Assembly: GCA_023392475.1 (NCBI GenBank)
Contig: JAEVZA010000147.1
Location: 1-20,993 of the forward strand
Direction of reading: 5' to 3'
Length of the DNA stretch: 20,993 nt
Source of the DNA: Actinomycetes bacterium
Lineage (GTDB): Bacteria; Actinomycetota; Acidimicrobiia; Acidimicrobiales; Microtrichaceae
Made by a program: the position numbers and the translations under genes. The notes under the pieces are model-generated. The model was not told the DNA's origin and did no database searches. It worked only from the letters and a program-made list of their open reading frames with translations. Positions 1 through 6,678 of this stretch are shown one piece after another; position 1 is the stretch's first letter; each line of letters begins with the position of its first letter.

Positions 1-169
1 GGTACCGGGGGCCGATCGGCGAACGGATGGGGGTTTCCACGGGTGCCCGGGGCGCGGGCGGCGTGCTCGGCCGCCCCCGACCGGGCCGGACCCAGTCGGG
101 GACGGGAGGACGTGCGCGCCCGAGTGCGGGCGCGGCGGACGGCTGTGGCGGGCTGCGGTGGCGCCGGCG

Positions 170-997
170 TCAGGCGGGGGTGGCGGCCAGCGCGCGGTCG
201 CGCACGGTCGACACGGCCCGCTTCACCAGGCGTCGGGCGGCCTCGGCGGTCACGCCGAGCTCCTCGCCGACCTCGCGGTAGCTGCGCCGGCGGCCGTCGG
301 ACAGGCCGAAGCGCTGCTCGACGGCGCTGCGGGCCCGCGGGTCGAGCACGTCGAGGAGGCCGTGCAGCCACTCGTCGTGCTCGGCGTCGAGGAGCTGGTC
401 CTCGGGGCCGGGCACGTCGTCGGCCAGGAGGTCGACGAGCTCGTTCGAGTCGTCGTCGCCGACGGTCCGGTCGAGCGAGGTCGGGGTCGTGAGGCGGTGC
501 AGGCGTGCGTGCTCGTCATCGAGCTCGTCGCCGTCGCCGGACACGGCGCGGAGGGCGCAGCGCAGGCTGGCCGAGCGGTCACCGGGCAGGCGGACGAGCG
601 AGGCCTTGTGGTCGAGGGCCCGGCCGATGGCCTGGCGGATCCAGAAGGTGGCGTAGGTCGAGAACTTGAACCCCTTGCGCCAGTCGAACTTGTCGACGGC
701 GTGCTCCAGGCCGAGGTTGCCCTCCTGCACGAGGTCGAGGAGCTCCATGCCGGGGGGCAGCGGGTAGCGGCGGGCGACGCTCACGACGAGGCGCAGGTTC
801 GCCCGGATGAAGCGGTCCTTGGCGGCGGCAGCGGCGGCGATCTGGCGGTCGAGCGCCCGGCCCCGCTCCCCGGCGGCCTTGCGGCGGGTGGCGTCGACAC
901 CGGCCTCGATCGTCTGGGAGAGCTCGCGCTCCTCCTCGGCCGTGAGCAGCGCCACGGCGCCGATCTCGTTCAGGTACATGCCTACGGAGTCACTCAT
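170..997 (-). CDS. RNA polymerase sigma factor, sigma-70 family, with shortened region 3
   Basis: A 275-residue sigma-70 family factor, which directs RNA polymerase to promoters. Region 1.2 is visible at about residues 3-33 (MYLNEIGAVALLTAEEE). Region 2 covers about 61-130 and includes LVQEGNLGLEHAVDKFDWRK and FSTYATFWIRQAIGRAL. Region 3.2 is recognisable (TSLDRTVGDDDSNELVDLL), and region 4 ends the protein with a helix-turn-helix (SYREVGEELGVTAEAARRL). Between regions 2 and 3.2 there are only about 40 residues, where primary-type factors have about 75, so the region 3.0/3.1 helical domain is largely gone. In region 2.4 one of the paired Trp is Phe, and the -12-contacting Thr of E. coli (Thr440) is Gly. 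In region 4.2 the usual RIRQIE is AARRLV. The ATG start has a good Shine-Dalgarno (AGAGGG) about 10 bases upstream. It is transcribed divergently from nadD. It is probably an alternative (group 2/3) factor; its regulon is unknown. Confidence 0.93.
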   Translation of the reverse strand: MSDSVGMYLNEIGAVALLTAEEERELSQTIEAGVDATRRKAAGERGRALDRQIAAAAAAKDRFIRANLRLVVSVARRYPLPPGMELLDLVQEGNLGLEHAVDKFDWRKGFKFSTYATFWIRQAIGRALDHKASLVRLPGDRSASLRCALRAVSGDGDELDDEHARLHRLTTPTSLDRTVGDDDSNELVDLLADDVPGPEDQLLDAEHDEWLHGLLDVLDPRARSAVEQRFGLSDGRRRSYREVGEELGVTAEAARRLVKRAVSTVRDRALAATPA

Positions 998-1113
998 CCC
1001 TTTGGTTCCCTCTCATGGCGTCCGACGGCTCGGCGTCGTCCCGGGGCTCCGGCGAGGAACCCCTGACCACACAGTGATCGGCGGATGTGCGGGGGAGTTG
1101 AGGGGTCGTTCAG

Positions 1114-1123
1114 CCCAATTGGG
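1114..1123. promoter_or_regulatory. 10-bp perfect palindrome in the sigma/nadD divergent gap
   Basis: CCCAATTGGG is a perfect palindrome in the 171-bp gap between the divergent sigma factor gene and nadD. It lies 34 bp upstream of the candidate nadD -10 hexamer and is AT-richer than its surroundings. It could be an operator, but a 10-bp palindrome can occur by chance and I recognise no specific regulator for it. Confidence 0.25.
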
Positions 1124-1156
1124 TCCCGTGGCGTCGGAAGTCGGGTGACGCCCCGA

Positions 1157-1162
1157 TAGCCT
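1157..1162 (+). promoter_or_regulatory. Candidate -10 element of nadD, leaderless geometry
   Basis: The hexamer TAGCCT fits the actinobacterial TANNNT -10 pattern. Six bases separate it from the GTG of nadD, so transcription would begin on the first base of the start codon. I see no convincing -35 and no Shine-Dalgarno, which agrees with a leaderless mRNA. The same six-base spacing occurs before leuS and the 102-residue membrane protein gene. Confidence 0.5.
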
Positions 1163-1168
1163 CCTGCG

Positions 1169-1759
1169 GTGGCCGGGCGACGGGTCGGGGTGTTCGGCGG
1201 GACGTTCGACCCGCCCCACGTGGCGCACCTGGTGACCGCGATCGAGGCCCGTGCGGCCCTCTCGCTCGACGTCGTCCTCATGGTCGTCGCGAACCACCCG
1301 TGGCAGAAGGTGGGGACCCGGACGATCACCCCCGCGGCCGACCGGCTGGCGATGGTGGAGGCGGCCGTCGAGGACCTCGACGGGATCGAGGCCAGCGACC
1401 TCGAGATCCGCCGTGGCGGCAGCACCTACACGGTCGACACGCTGGAGGACCTGGCCGGCGAGGACCCCGACGGCGAGCGCTTCGTGATCCTCGGCGCCGA
1501 CGCCGCCGCAGGGCTCCGCACCTGGGAGCGACCGGACGACGTCGCCGCCCTGTGCCGCATCGCGGTGGTCGATCGACCGGGGGCCACGGGCGCGGTCCCG
1601 CCAGGGTTCCGCGTGGACCGGATCGACGTGCCGCAGCTCGAGATCTCCTCCACGGACCTGCGGGCGCGCGCCGCATCCGGGCGTTCCCTCAGGTTCCTCG
1701 TGCCGGATCGGGTCATCTCGGTCGTGCGCGACCGCCGCCTCTATGGTGAACAGCCATGA
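1169..1759 (+). CDS. nadD: Nicotinate-nucleotide adenylyltransferase
   Basis: This 196-residue cytoplasmic enzyme transfers AMP from ATP to nicotinate mononucleotide, giving deamido-NAD in NAD biosynthesis. The nucleotidyltransferase signature is at residues 6-20 (VGVFGGTFDPPHVAHL). The second His motif reads HVAH instead of the usual HxGH, but both His are present. The C-terminal ISSTDLR motif, typical of NadD, is intact (about residues 160-166). Length is normal for the family (about 190-210). The GTG start is chosen because the signature begins only a few residues later and a -10-like hexamer ends six bases before it. The stop overlaps the next start as ATGA, so translation is probably coupled to the LCP-like gene and then rsfS. 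This nadD-rsfS neighbourhood is common in bacteria. Confidence 0.95.
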   Translation: MAGRRVGVFGGTFDPPHVAHLVTAIEARAALSLDVVLMVVANHPWQKVGTRTITPAADRLAMVEAAVEDLDGIEASDLEIRRGGSTYTVDTLEDLAGEDPDGERFVILGADAAAGLRTWERPDDVAALCRIAVVDRPGATGAVPPGFRVDRIDVPQLEISSTDLRARAASGRSLRFLVPDRVISVVRDRRLYGEQP

Positions 1760-3066
1760 CGACCACCGCCCCCGGTGACCCCGACGTGCGCTCCGACGCG
1801 CCCGTCGTGGTCGGCGAGGAGGAGGCCGGTGGCGGTGACGGCGGCGGGGTCGCTCCGGTCGTCCGGCGGGGCCGGGCGGTCAAGAAGCGCCGCACACGCG
1901 TGGTGTGGCTGCAGGCCGGCGCCACCGTCCTCTTCGCGGTGCTGCTCGTCGGGCTGGCGTGGGTCGGCTACCAGGCGAGCCGCCACATCACGGGCGGCGA
2001 GGCGCAGGTCACCGATCCGAAGGCGCCCGGCTACGTCGCCGAGGTGAAGCCCACGACCGTCGACCTCGTGGCGGTCACGGGAGCCGACGGCAAGCTCGTG
2101 TCCGCCCTGATCGTCACGGCCGGCGACGACGGCAAGGGCGGCAGCGTCTCCGCGCTGCCCGCGTCGGTGGTCGCACCGTCGGCCGACGGCACCCAGCAGG
2201 TCTCGCTCGGCCAGCTCATGCAGGAGGGCGGGATCGACCTGCTGCGCCAGCAGCTCGGCACGGCCATGACCTTCGGCTTCACCTCCGCCGAGACGGTGCC
2301 GGCGGAGACGGTGGCCGCCCTCGCGAAGCTCGCCGGGCCGATCGAGATCTCCAACGTGGACAACCTCGTCGAGCCGCCGACGGGCCCGATCGCCGGCTCG
2401 CAGGACCAGCCGCGCGAGGTCCGCTACCCGGCCGGCCAGATGACGCTGCAGCCCGACCAGGTCGTCGACTTCCTCGGCTTCGCCGGCCTCGACGAGTCCG
2501 AGGTCAACCAGGCGCTCCGCCAGCAGGTGGTGTGGGACGCGCTGCTCTCCAAGCTGAAGGGGAAGGACGCCGCGACGCTCCAGGGCGTGACGCCGACCAC
2601 GTCCGACGCCGACGGCGGGTTCACCGCGATCCTGCCGGGCCTGCTCGAGGGCCAGGTGTCGTTCGACCCGGTGCCGCTCGAGGCGATGAACGTGCCGGGG
2701 ACGCTCTTCAAGGTGTACCGGCCCGACCCGGCCGCGCTGCCGTCCTACGTCTCCCGCACGGTGCCGTTCCCGACCTCGGGCACGCCCGGCCAGCGCGCAC
2801 GGGTCCGGTTGCTCAACGGGACGACGCAGCAGCAGGCCGCGCTGCTCGCCGCCCCGAAGGTGGTCGCGGCCGGCGGCGAGATCTCGCTCCTGGGCAACGC
2901 CGACTCGTTCGACGTGCAGACCACCGAGGTGCAGTACGTGGTGCCCGAGGCCAAGGCCGCGGCCGAGGCCATCGCCACCGCGCTCGGCGTGAAGGCCACG
3001 AAGTCGCCGGAGGCGGCCGGGAGCATCGACGTCGACGTGATCGTCGGCCGGGACCGCGCCTCGTGA
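1756..3066 (+). CDS. Membrane-anchored LCP-like protein with LytR C-terminal domain, probably non-catalytic
   Basis: This 436-residue protein has a short cytoplasmic N-terminus that turns basic (residues 37-48), one transmembrane helix (about 49-72), and the rest outside the cell. Residues about 88-320 can be aligned by eye to the LytR-CpsA-Psr (LCP) fold, which attaches glycopolymers to peptidoglycan. Residues about 348-434 look like a LytR_C domain (RARVRLLNGTTQQQAALL). The residues LCP enzymes use to bind pyrophosphate and metal seem missing. The usual SIPRD position reads ALPAS, and the usual YxRxR...D..R segment before RQ reads DFLGFAGLDESEVNQALRQQ. A structural or scaffold role is therefore more likely than transferase activity; this is inference. 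It is coupled by 4-bp overlaps to nadD (ATGA) upstream and rsfS (GTGA) downstream. Confidence 0.8.
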   Translation: MTTTAPGDPDVRSDAPVVVGEEEAGGGDGGGVAPVVRRGRAVKKRRTRVVWLQAGATVLFAVLLVGLAWVGYQASRHITGGEAQVTDPKAPGYVAEVKPTTVDLVAVTGADGKLVSALIVTAGDDGKGGSVSALPASVVAPSADGTQQVSLGQLMQEGGIDLLRQQLGTAMTFGFTSAETVPAETVAALAKLAGPIEISNVDNLVEPPTGPIAGSQDQPREVRYPAGQMTLQPDQVVDFLGFAGLDESEVNQALRQQVVWDALLSKLKGKDAATLQGVTPTTSDADGGFTAILPGLLEGQVSFDPVPLEAMNVPGTLFKVYRPDPAALPSYVSRTVPFPTSGTPGQRARVRLLNGTTQQQAALLAAPKVVAAGGEISLLGNADSFDVQTTEVQYVVPEAKAAAEAIATALGVKATKSPEAAGSIDVDVIVGRDRAS

Positions 3067-3440
3067 GCGGACCGGAGACCGACAGCTCGCTCCGGCTGGC
3101 GCTCGCCGCCGCGGCGGCTGCGGACGACAAGCTCGCCACCGACGTGCTGGTGCTGCGCGTCGGGCCCGTGCTCGGCATCTGCGAGTACTTCGTCCTCGCC
3201 AGCGCCGCGAACGACCGGCAGGTCAAGTCGGTCGTCGACGGCGTGGAGGAGCAGGTGGCGAACGAGGTGGGGGAGAAGCCGCGCTCGGTCGAGGGCGCCG
3301 ACGCACGCCGCTGGGTGCTGATCGACTACGGCGACGTCGTCGTGCACGTCTTCCACGCGGAGGAGCGTGACTACTACCGGATCGAGCGCCTCTACGCCGA
3401 TGCGCCCTCGGTCGACTGGCGGGCCGCGCAGGCCGGCTGA
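3063..3440 (+). CDS. rsfS: Ribosome silencing factor RsfS
   Basis: A 125-residue member of the RsfS/Iojap (DUF143) family. It binds ribosomal protein uL14 on the 50S subunit and blocks joining with 30S, reducing translation in starvation. The family core is complete: DDKLATDVLVLRV (about residues 21-33), CEYFVLASAANDRQVKSVVD (about 40-59) and the conserved tail WVLIDYGDVVVHVFHAEERD followed by YYRIERLY. The GTG start overlaps the LCP-like stop (GTGA), giving a 25-residue lead before the core, as in homologues. It is the last gene of the nadD operon, and its mRNA would run towards a convergent small membrane protein gene. Confidence 0.95.
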   Translation: MSGPETDSSLRLALAAAAAADDKLATDVLVLRVGPVLGICEYFVLASAANDRQVKSVVDGVEEQVANEVGEKPRSVEGADARRWVLIDYGDVVVHVFHAEERDYYRIERLYADAPSVDWRAAQAG

Positions 3441-3448
3441 ACCGCCCG

Positions 3449-3518
3449 GCGCTGTCGTTCAGGTGGCGCTGTCGTTCAGGTGGCGCCGTCGTCCGACGTG
3501 GCGCTGTCGTCCGACGTG
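3449..3518. repeat. Four-unit tandem repeat (two 17-bp and two 18-bp copies)
   Basis: Four consecutive units start with GCGCTGTCGT or GCGCCGTCGT: 3449-3465 and 3466-3482 are 17 bp and identical, while 3483-3500 and 3501-3518 are 18 bp and nearly identical. The 18-bp units encode, on the minus strand, the hydrophilic repeat (A/G)TSDD at the end of the 102-residue membrane protein. Each 17-bp unit carries a TGA in that protein's reading frame register, so the repeat spans the stop codon. Copy-number or length slippage here would change the C-terminus. Confidence 0.85.
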
Positions 3519-3784
3519 GCGCCCTGGCCCGAGCGGGCCGCGTCCGCGGCCTGCGTGGCCTTCGCCCCGGCGGTGAGCCCGCCCCACAGCACGACGAACC
3601 CGCCGAGGGACAGGACCGCGCACAGCGCGGCGACGATCGCCCAGCCCACCGGCTTCGTGTCCGACACGTCCCACACGTCGATGTACGTGAGCAGCGCGAG
3701 GACGGCGCCGAGCGTGCCGGCGATCACCATCCAGGCGCCGATGCGCACCCGCCCGCGGGCGGCCACGGTGGCGGCGTCGGTCAT
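3476..3784 (-). CDS. Small two-helix membrane protein of unknown function
   Basis: I do not recognise a family for this 102-residue protein. It has a short N-terminus (MTDAATVAARGRVR) and a first membrane helix at about 15-35 (IGAWMVIAGTLGAVLALLTY). A polar loop follows with IDVWDVSDTKPVG, then a second helix at about 49-71 (AIVAALCAVLSLGGFVVLWG). The tail is Ala/Asp/Ser-rich and ends in two SDD repeats made by a tandem DNA repeat. The ATG start is supported by a TAGACA hexamer exactly six bases upstream on the minus strand. Coding is also supported by strongly hydrophobic segments and by its fit between a tRNA gene upstream and rsfS downstream. It converges on rsfS. Confidence 0.75.
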   Translation of the reverse strand: MTDAATVAARGRVRIGAWMVIAGTLGAVLALLTYIDVWDVSDTKPVGWAIVAALCAVLSLGGFVVLWGGLTAGAKATQAADAARSGQGATSDDSATSDDGAT

Positions 3785-3790
3785 GGCGCC

Positions 3791-3796
3791 TGTCTA
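3791..3796 (-). promoter_or_regulatory. Candidate -10 element of the 102-residue membrane protein gene
   Basis: Read on the minus strand the hexamer is TAGACA, six bases before the ATG at 3784. That spacing would start the transcript at the A of the ATG. The last base departs from TANNNT. No Shine-Dalgarno is visible between the hexamer and the start. Read-through from the tRNA gene upstream is an alternative. Confidence 0.42.
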
Positions 3797-3837
3797 CCCC
3801 AGGACGCCGCCCGTGACGGGCATGCGTCGACCGGGGG

Positions 3838-3913
3838 TGGTGGAGCCGATGGGAATCGAACCCACGACCTCTTCCATGCCATGGAAGCGCTCTCCCAACT
3901 GAGCTACGGCCCC
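3838..3913 (-). tRNA. tRNA-Ala (anticodon GGC)
   Basis: The minus strand folds as a complete tRNA. The acceptor stem is GGGGCCG (3913-3907) with CGGCTCC (3848-3842), including the G3:U70 wobble pair that identifies alanine tRNAs. The D arm begins TAGCTCAGTTGGGAGAGC. The anticodon stem is CTTCC/GGAAG with the 7-base loop ATGGCAT; the anticodon GGC (3880-3878) reads GCC, a major Ala codon in this GC-rich genome. The T arm contains GGTTCGATTCC. Discriminator base A is at 3841 and CCA is encoded at 3840-3838. Confidence 0.98.
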
Positions 3914-3924
3914 GTGAGGGGTCG

Positions 3925-3930
3925 ACTCTA
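3925..3930 (-). promoter_or_regulatory. Candidate -10 element of tRNA-Ala
   Basis: Read on the minus strand the hexamer is TAGAGT, 11 bases before the first base of the mature tRNA. Transcription would start about 5 bases upstream of the tRNA, leaving a short leader for RNase P to remove. A TTTCGC-like sequence lies about 19 bp further upstream as a weak -35. The site sits between the divergent tRNA and leuS. Confidence 0.5.
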
Positions 3931-3995
3931 GCCGCCGACGCGCGGGTGCGCGAAACGTGGGCGTTACCGGTTCGGGGGCTCGCTGGACCCGTCGG

Positions 3996-4001
3996 TACGA
4001 T
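3996..4001 (+). promoter_or_regulatory. Candidate -10 element of leuS, leaderless geometry
   Basis: The hexamer TACGAT matches TANNNT and is followed by six bases and then the ATG of leuS at 4008, so the mRNA would begin at the start codon. There is no Shine-Dalgarno before the ATG. This spacing helps decide for the start at 4008 over an in-frame GTG 51 bases upstream, which would lie upstream of the promoter. Confidence 0.55.
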
Positions 4002-4007
4002 GCCGCC

Positions 4008-6584
4008 ATGTCCACCCCCACGGCCGGGCCGTCCGCCCGGGACGCCGCGGGCGACGCCGACGTCGTCCCGTACGACCCCCAGCGCATCGAGCCGCACTGG
4101 CAGGGCTACTGGCGCGAGCACGGCACGTACGAGGTCGACAACGACGACCCCCGTCCCCGCTCCTACGTGCTCTGCATGTACCCGTACCCCTCTGGCGCGG
4201 CGCACATGGGCCACGTCCGGAACTACACCTTCGGCGACCTCCTGACCCGCTACCGGACGATGCGGGGCGACGCCGTGCTGTCGCCCATGGGGTTCGACAG
4301 CTTCGGCCTCCCGGCCGAGAACGCGGCCATCAAGACCGGCATCCACCCGCGGACCTTCACCGACGAGCGCATCGAGATGCTTCGCAGCTCGATCACCCGC
4401 ATCGGCGGCGTCTACGACTGGCGCCGCGAGGTCATCAGCCACAGCCCGCAGACCATCCACTGGTCGCAGTGGATCTTCATCAAGCTGTTCGAGGCGGGAC
4501 TCGCGTACCGCAAGGCCGCCCCGGTCAACTGGTGCCCCGGCTGCCAGACGGTGCTGGCCAACGAGCAGGTGATCGACGGCCGCTGCGACCGCTCGGGCGA
4601 CCTCGTCGAGCGGCGCGACCTCGAGCAGTGGTACTTCCGCATCACGGACTACGCGCAGCAGCTGCTGGACGACCTGGACGTGGTCGAGTGGCCCGACCGC
4701 GTGGTCACCCAGCAGCGCAACTGGATCGGCCGCTCCGAGGGCGCCGAGTTCGACATGGCCGTGGTGGGCGAGGACGGCGAGGTCCGGAAGGACCTGCCCG
4801 GCGTGCCGTCCGTCCGCGTCTTCACGACCCGCGCCGACACGAGCTACGGCATGACGTTCTGCGTGCTGGCGCCCGAGCACCCGCTCGTCGACGTCGTGAC
4901 CACCGACGACCGCCGCCGGGACGTCGAGGCCTTCGTGCAGCGCGCCCGCAACACGTCGGAGATCGACCGCCTCTCGACCGAGGGCTCGCTCGAGTCGCGC
5001 GGCTGCTTCACCGGCGCGTACGCCCGGAACCCGTTCACCGGCCGCCCGGTCCCGATCTACCTCGCCGACTACGTACTGGCCACCTACGGCACCGGCGCGG
5101 TCATGGCGGTGCCCGGCGAGGACCAGCGCGACTGGGACTTCGCCACGGCGTTCGGCCTGCCGATCATCCAGACGGTCGCGCGCCCCGACGGCTGGACCGG
5201 CGACGCGTACTCCGGACCCGGGCCCCACGTGAGCTCGCCCCCCGATCCGTCGGCCGTCCCGGGACCCGACCTCAACGGGCTCGACGTGCCCGCCGCCAAG
5301 GACCGCGCCATCGACTGGCTGGAGGCCGAGCAGCTCGGCGAGCGCACCGTGAACTTCCGGCTGCGCGACTGGCTGGTCTCCCGGCAGCGCTTCTGGGGCT
5401 GCCCGATCCCGATCGTGTACTGCGACGCGTGCGGGCCGCGCACCGTCCCGCTCGACGAGCTGCCGGTGCTGGCGCCCGACGACGTCGAGTTCCGGCCCAC
5501 CGGCCAGTCGCCGCTGCAGTTCCACGAGGGGTTCCTCCACACCACGTGCCCGGAGTGCGGCGGTCCGGCGCGGCGCGAGACCGACACGATGGACACGTTC
5601 GTCGACTCGTCCTGGTACTTCCTGCGCTTCTGCGACCCGTGGTCGTCCGACGTGCCGTTCTCGCTCGACGCGGTCGCGGGGTGGATGCCTGTCGACCAGT
5701 ACATCGGCGGCGCCGAGCACGCCGTGCTGCACCTCATGTACGCGCGGTTCTTCACGAAGGCGCTGTCCGACCTCGGCGTGGTGCCGGCGGACCTGCGCGA
5801 GCCGTTCACGCGCCTCTTCACGCAGGGGATGATCCGCCTCGACGGTTCGAAGATGTCGAAGTCGAAGGGCAACCTCGTCGCGCCCGAGGAGATCATCGAC
5901 ACCTACGGCGCCGACACGCTGCGCCTCGCGCACCTGGCGGTGAAGCCACCGGAGGAGGACGTCGACTGGGAGGACTTCGGCCTCGAGGGCTGCTCGCGCT
6001 TCCTGCTCCGCGTCTGGCGCCTGGCCGTGCCCGGCTCCGACCTGCTCCGGGACATGCGCGACGGCGACCCGACGGCCGCCGACGTGGCCGTCGCCCGCGC
6101 CCAGCACCACCTCGTCGCGGACATCACGGAGTCGTTCGAGCGGTGGTCGTACAACGTGGCCGTCGCCCGGTGCATGGCGTTCGTCAACGAGCTCTACCGC
6201 TACGTGCAGTCCGGCGACGGGCCGCACGGCCCGACGGTGGCCGAGGGCACCGACGCCCTGCTGCTCGTCCTGGCCCCGATGGCCCCGCACCTCGCGGCCG
6301 AGCTGTGGCGCCTCCGCCGCGACGCCGACGGCCGCCCCGGCGCGCATGTCCACGGCGAGGCGTGGCCCGTCGCGGACCCGGCGATGCTGGTCGAGGACAC
6401 GGTCACCCTGGTGGTGCAGGTGGCGGGCAAGGTCCGGGACCGCATCGAGGTGCCGGCCGACGCCGACGAGGCCGCCTGCGTGGCCCTGGCGCTGGCCTCG
6501 GAGAAGGTGCAGGTGCAGCTCGGCGGGGCCGAGCCGCGCAAGGTGATCGCCCGCCCGCCGAAGCTCGTCAACGTCGTCCCCTGA
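4008..6584 (+). CDS. leuS: Leucyl-tRNA synthetase
   Basis: This 858-residue class I synthetase charges tRNA-Leu; the length matches bacterial LeuRS (about 860). The HIGH-type motif is HMGH at residues 66-69 within MYPYPSGAAHMGHVRNYTFG. KMSKS is at 615-619. A zinc-binding NWCPGC lies near residue 179, and a second Cys pair set (YCDACG, TCPECGG) is inserted later. The CP1 editing domain is present: FTTRADTSYGMT at 272-283 keeps the Thr that enforces specificity (TTRxDT), although the usual Pro is Ala276. YGTGAVMAVPGEDQRD carries Glu371 where many LeuRS have His. The C-terminal domain ends KLVNVVP. An in-frame GTG at 3957 would add 17 residues outside the family core; 4008 is preferred. Confidence 0.98.
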   Translation: MSTPTAGPSARDAAGDADVVPYDPQRIEPHWQGYWREHGTYEVDNDDPRPRSYVLCMYPYPSGAAHMGHVRNYTFGDLLTRYRTMRGDAVLSPMGFDSFGLPAENAAIKTGIHPRTFTDERIEMLRSSITRIGGVYDWRREVISHSPQTIHWSQWIFIKLFEAGLAYRKAAPVNWCPGCQTVLANEQVIDGRCDRSGDLVERRDLEQWYFRITDYAQQLLDDLDVVEWPDRVVTQQRNWIGRSEGAEFDMAVVGEDGEVRKDLPGVPSVRVFTTRADTSYGMTFCVLAPEHPLVDVVTTDDRRRDVEAFVQRARNTSEIDRLSTEGSLESRGCFTGAYARNPFTGRPVPIYLADYVLATYGTGAVMAVPGEDQRDWDFATAFGLPIIQTVARPDGWTGDAYSGPGPHVSSPPDPSAVPGPDLNGLDVPAAKDRAIDWLEAEQLGERTVNFRLRDWLVSRQRFWGCPIPIVYCDACGPRTVPLDELPVLAPDDVEFRPTGQSPLQFHEGFLHTTCPECGGPARRETDTMDTFVDSSWYFLRFCDPWSSDVPFSLDAVAGWMPVDQYIGGAEHAVLHLMYARFFTKALSDLGVVPADLREPFTRLFTQGMIRLDGSKMSKSKGNLVAPEEIIDTYGADTLRLAHLAVKPPEEDVDWEDFGLEGCSRFLLRVWRLAVPGSDLLRDMRDGDPTAADVAVARAQHHLVADITESFERWSYNVAVARCMAFVNELYRYVQSGDGPHGPTVAEGTDALLLVLAPMAPHLAAELWRLRRDADGRPGAHVHGEAWPVADPAMLVEDTVTLVVQVAGKVRDRIEVPADADEAACVALALASEKVQVQLGGAEPRKVIARPPKLVNVVP

Positions 6585-6635
6585 ACGGCAGGCAGTCCGG
6601 CGCGGACGTGCGGGTGTGCAAGGCTGATGTCACAT

Positions 6636-6654
6636 GGCGCGTAGGTAACGCGCC
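6636..6654 (+). promoter_or_regulatory. Perfect inverted repeat around a -10-like hexamer, upstream of the acyl-AMP ligase gene
   Basis: GGCGCGT (6636-6642) and ACGCGCC (6648-6654) form a perfect 7-bp dyad with a 5-base centre. The centre and arm edge contain TAGGTA (6642-6647), a -10-like hexamer. If it is the promoter, transcription would start near 6654, giving a leader of about 25 bases with a GGGGGT Shine-Dalgarno-like run before the GTG at 6679. The symmetry over the -10 suggests a repressor site. A leuS terminator is less likely because no T-run follows. Confidence 0.4.
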
Positions 6655-6678
6655 GGTCGACCCGGGGGTCGGACGAAC

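Noticed and set aside
75..101. Hairpin CCCCGAC/GTCGGGG downstream of the sigma factor gene as a terminator
   Set aside because: The stem is 7 bp with a 13-base loop and no T-run on either strand; such stems are expected by chance at this GC content. Nothing else supportable was seen in 1-169.
1905..3062. Long in-frame extension upstream of rsfS
   Set aside because: The extension is an out-of-frame shadow of the LCP-like gene. RsfS homology begins after the GTG at 3063.
3809..3821. GCCCG/CGGGC hairpin between tRNA-Ala and the small membrane protein gene as a terminator
   Set aside because: It has only 5 bp with a 3-base loop and no T-run.
3794..4087. A 97-residue minus-strand frame containing GAVAQLGERFHGMEE and GSIPIGST
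   Set aside because: This peptide is the well known translation of a tRNA gene (here tRNA-Ala) and is not a protein.
3459..6353. A 964-residue open frame antisense to leuS
   Set aside because: It is a mirror of leuS codon bias in very GC-rich DNA. It is Arg/Val/His-rich with no domain, and it runs through the tRNA and the repeat.
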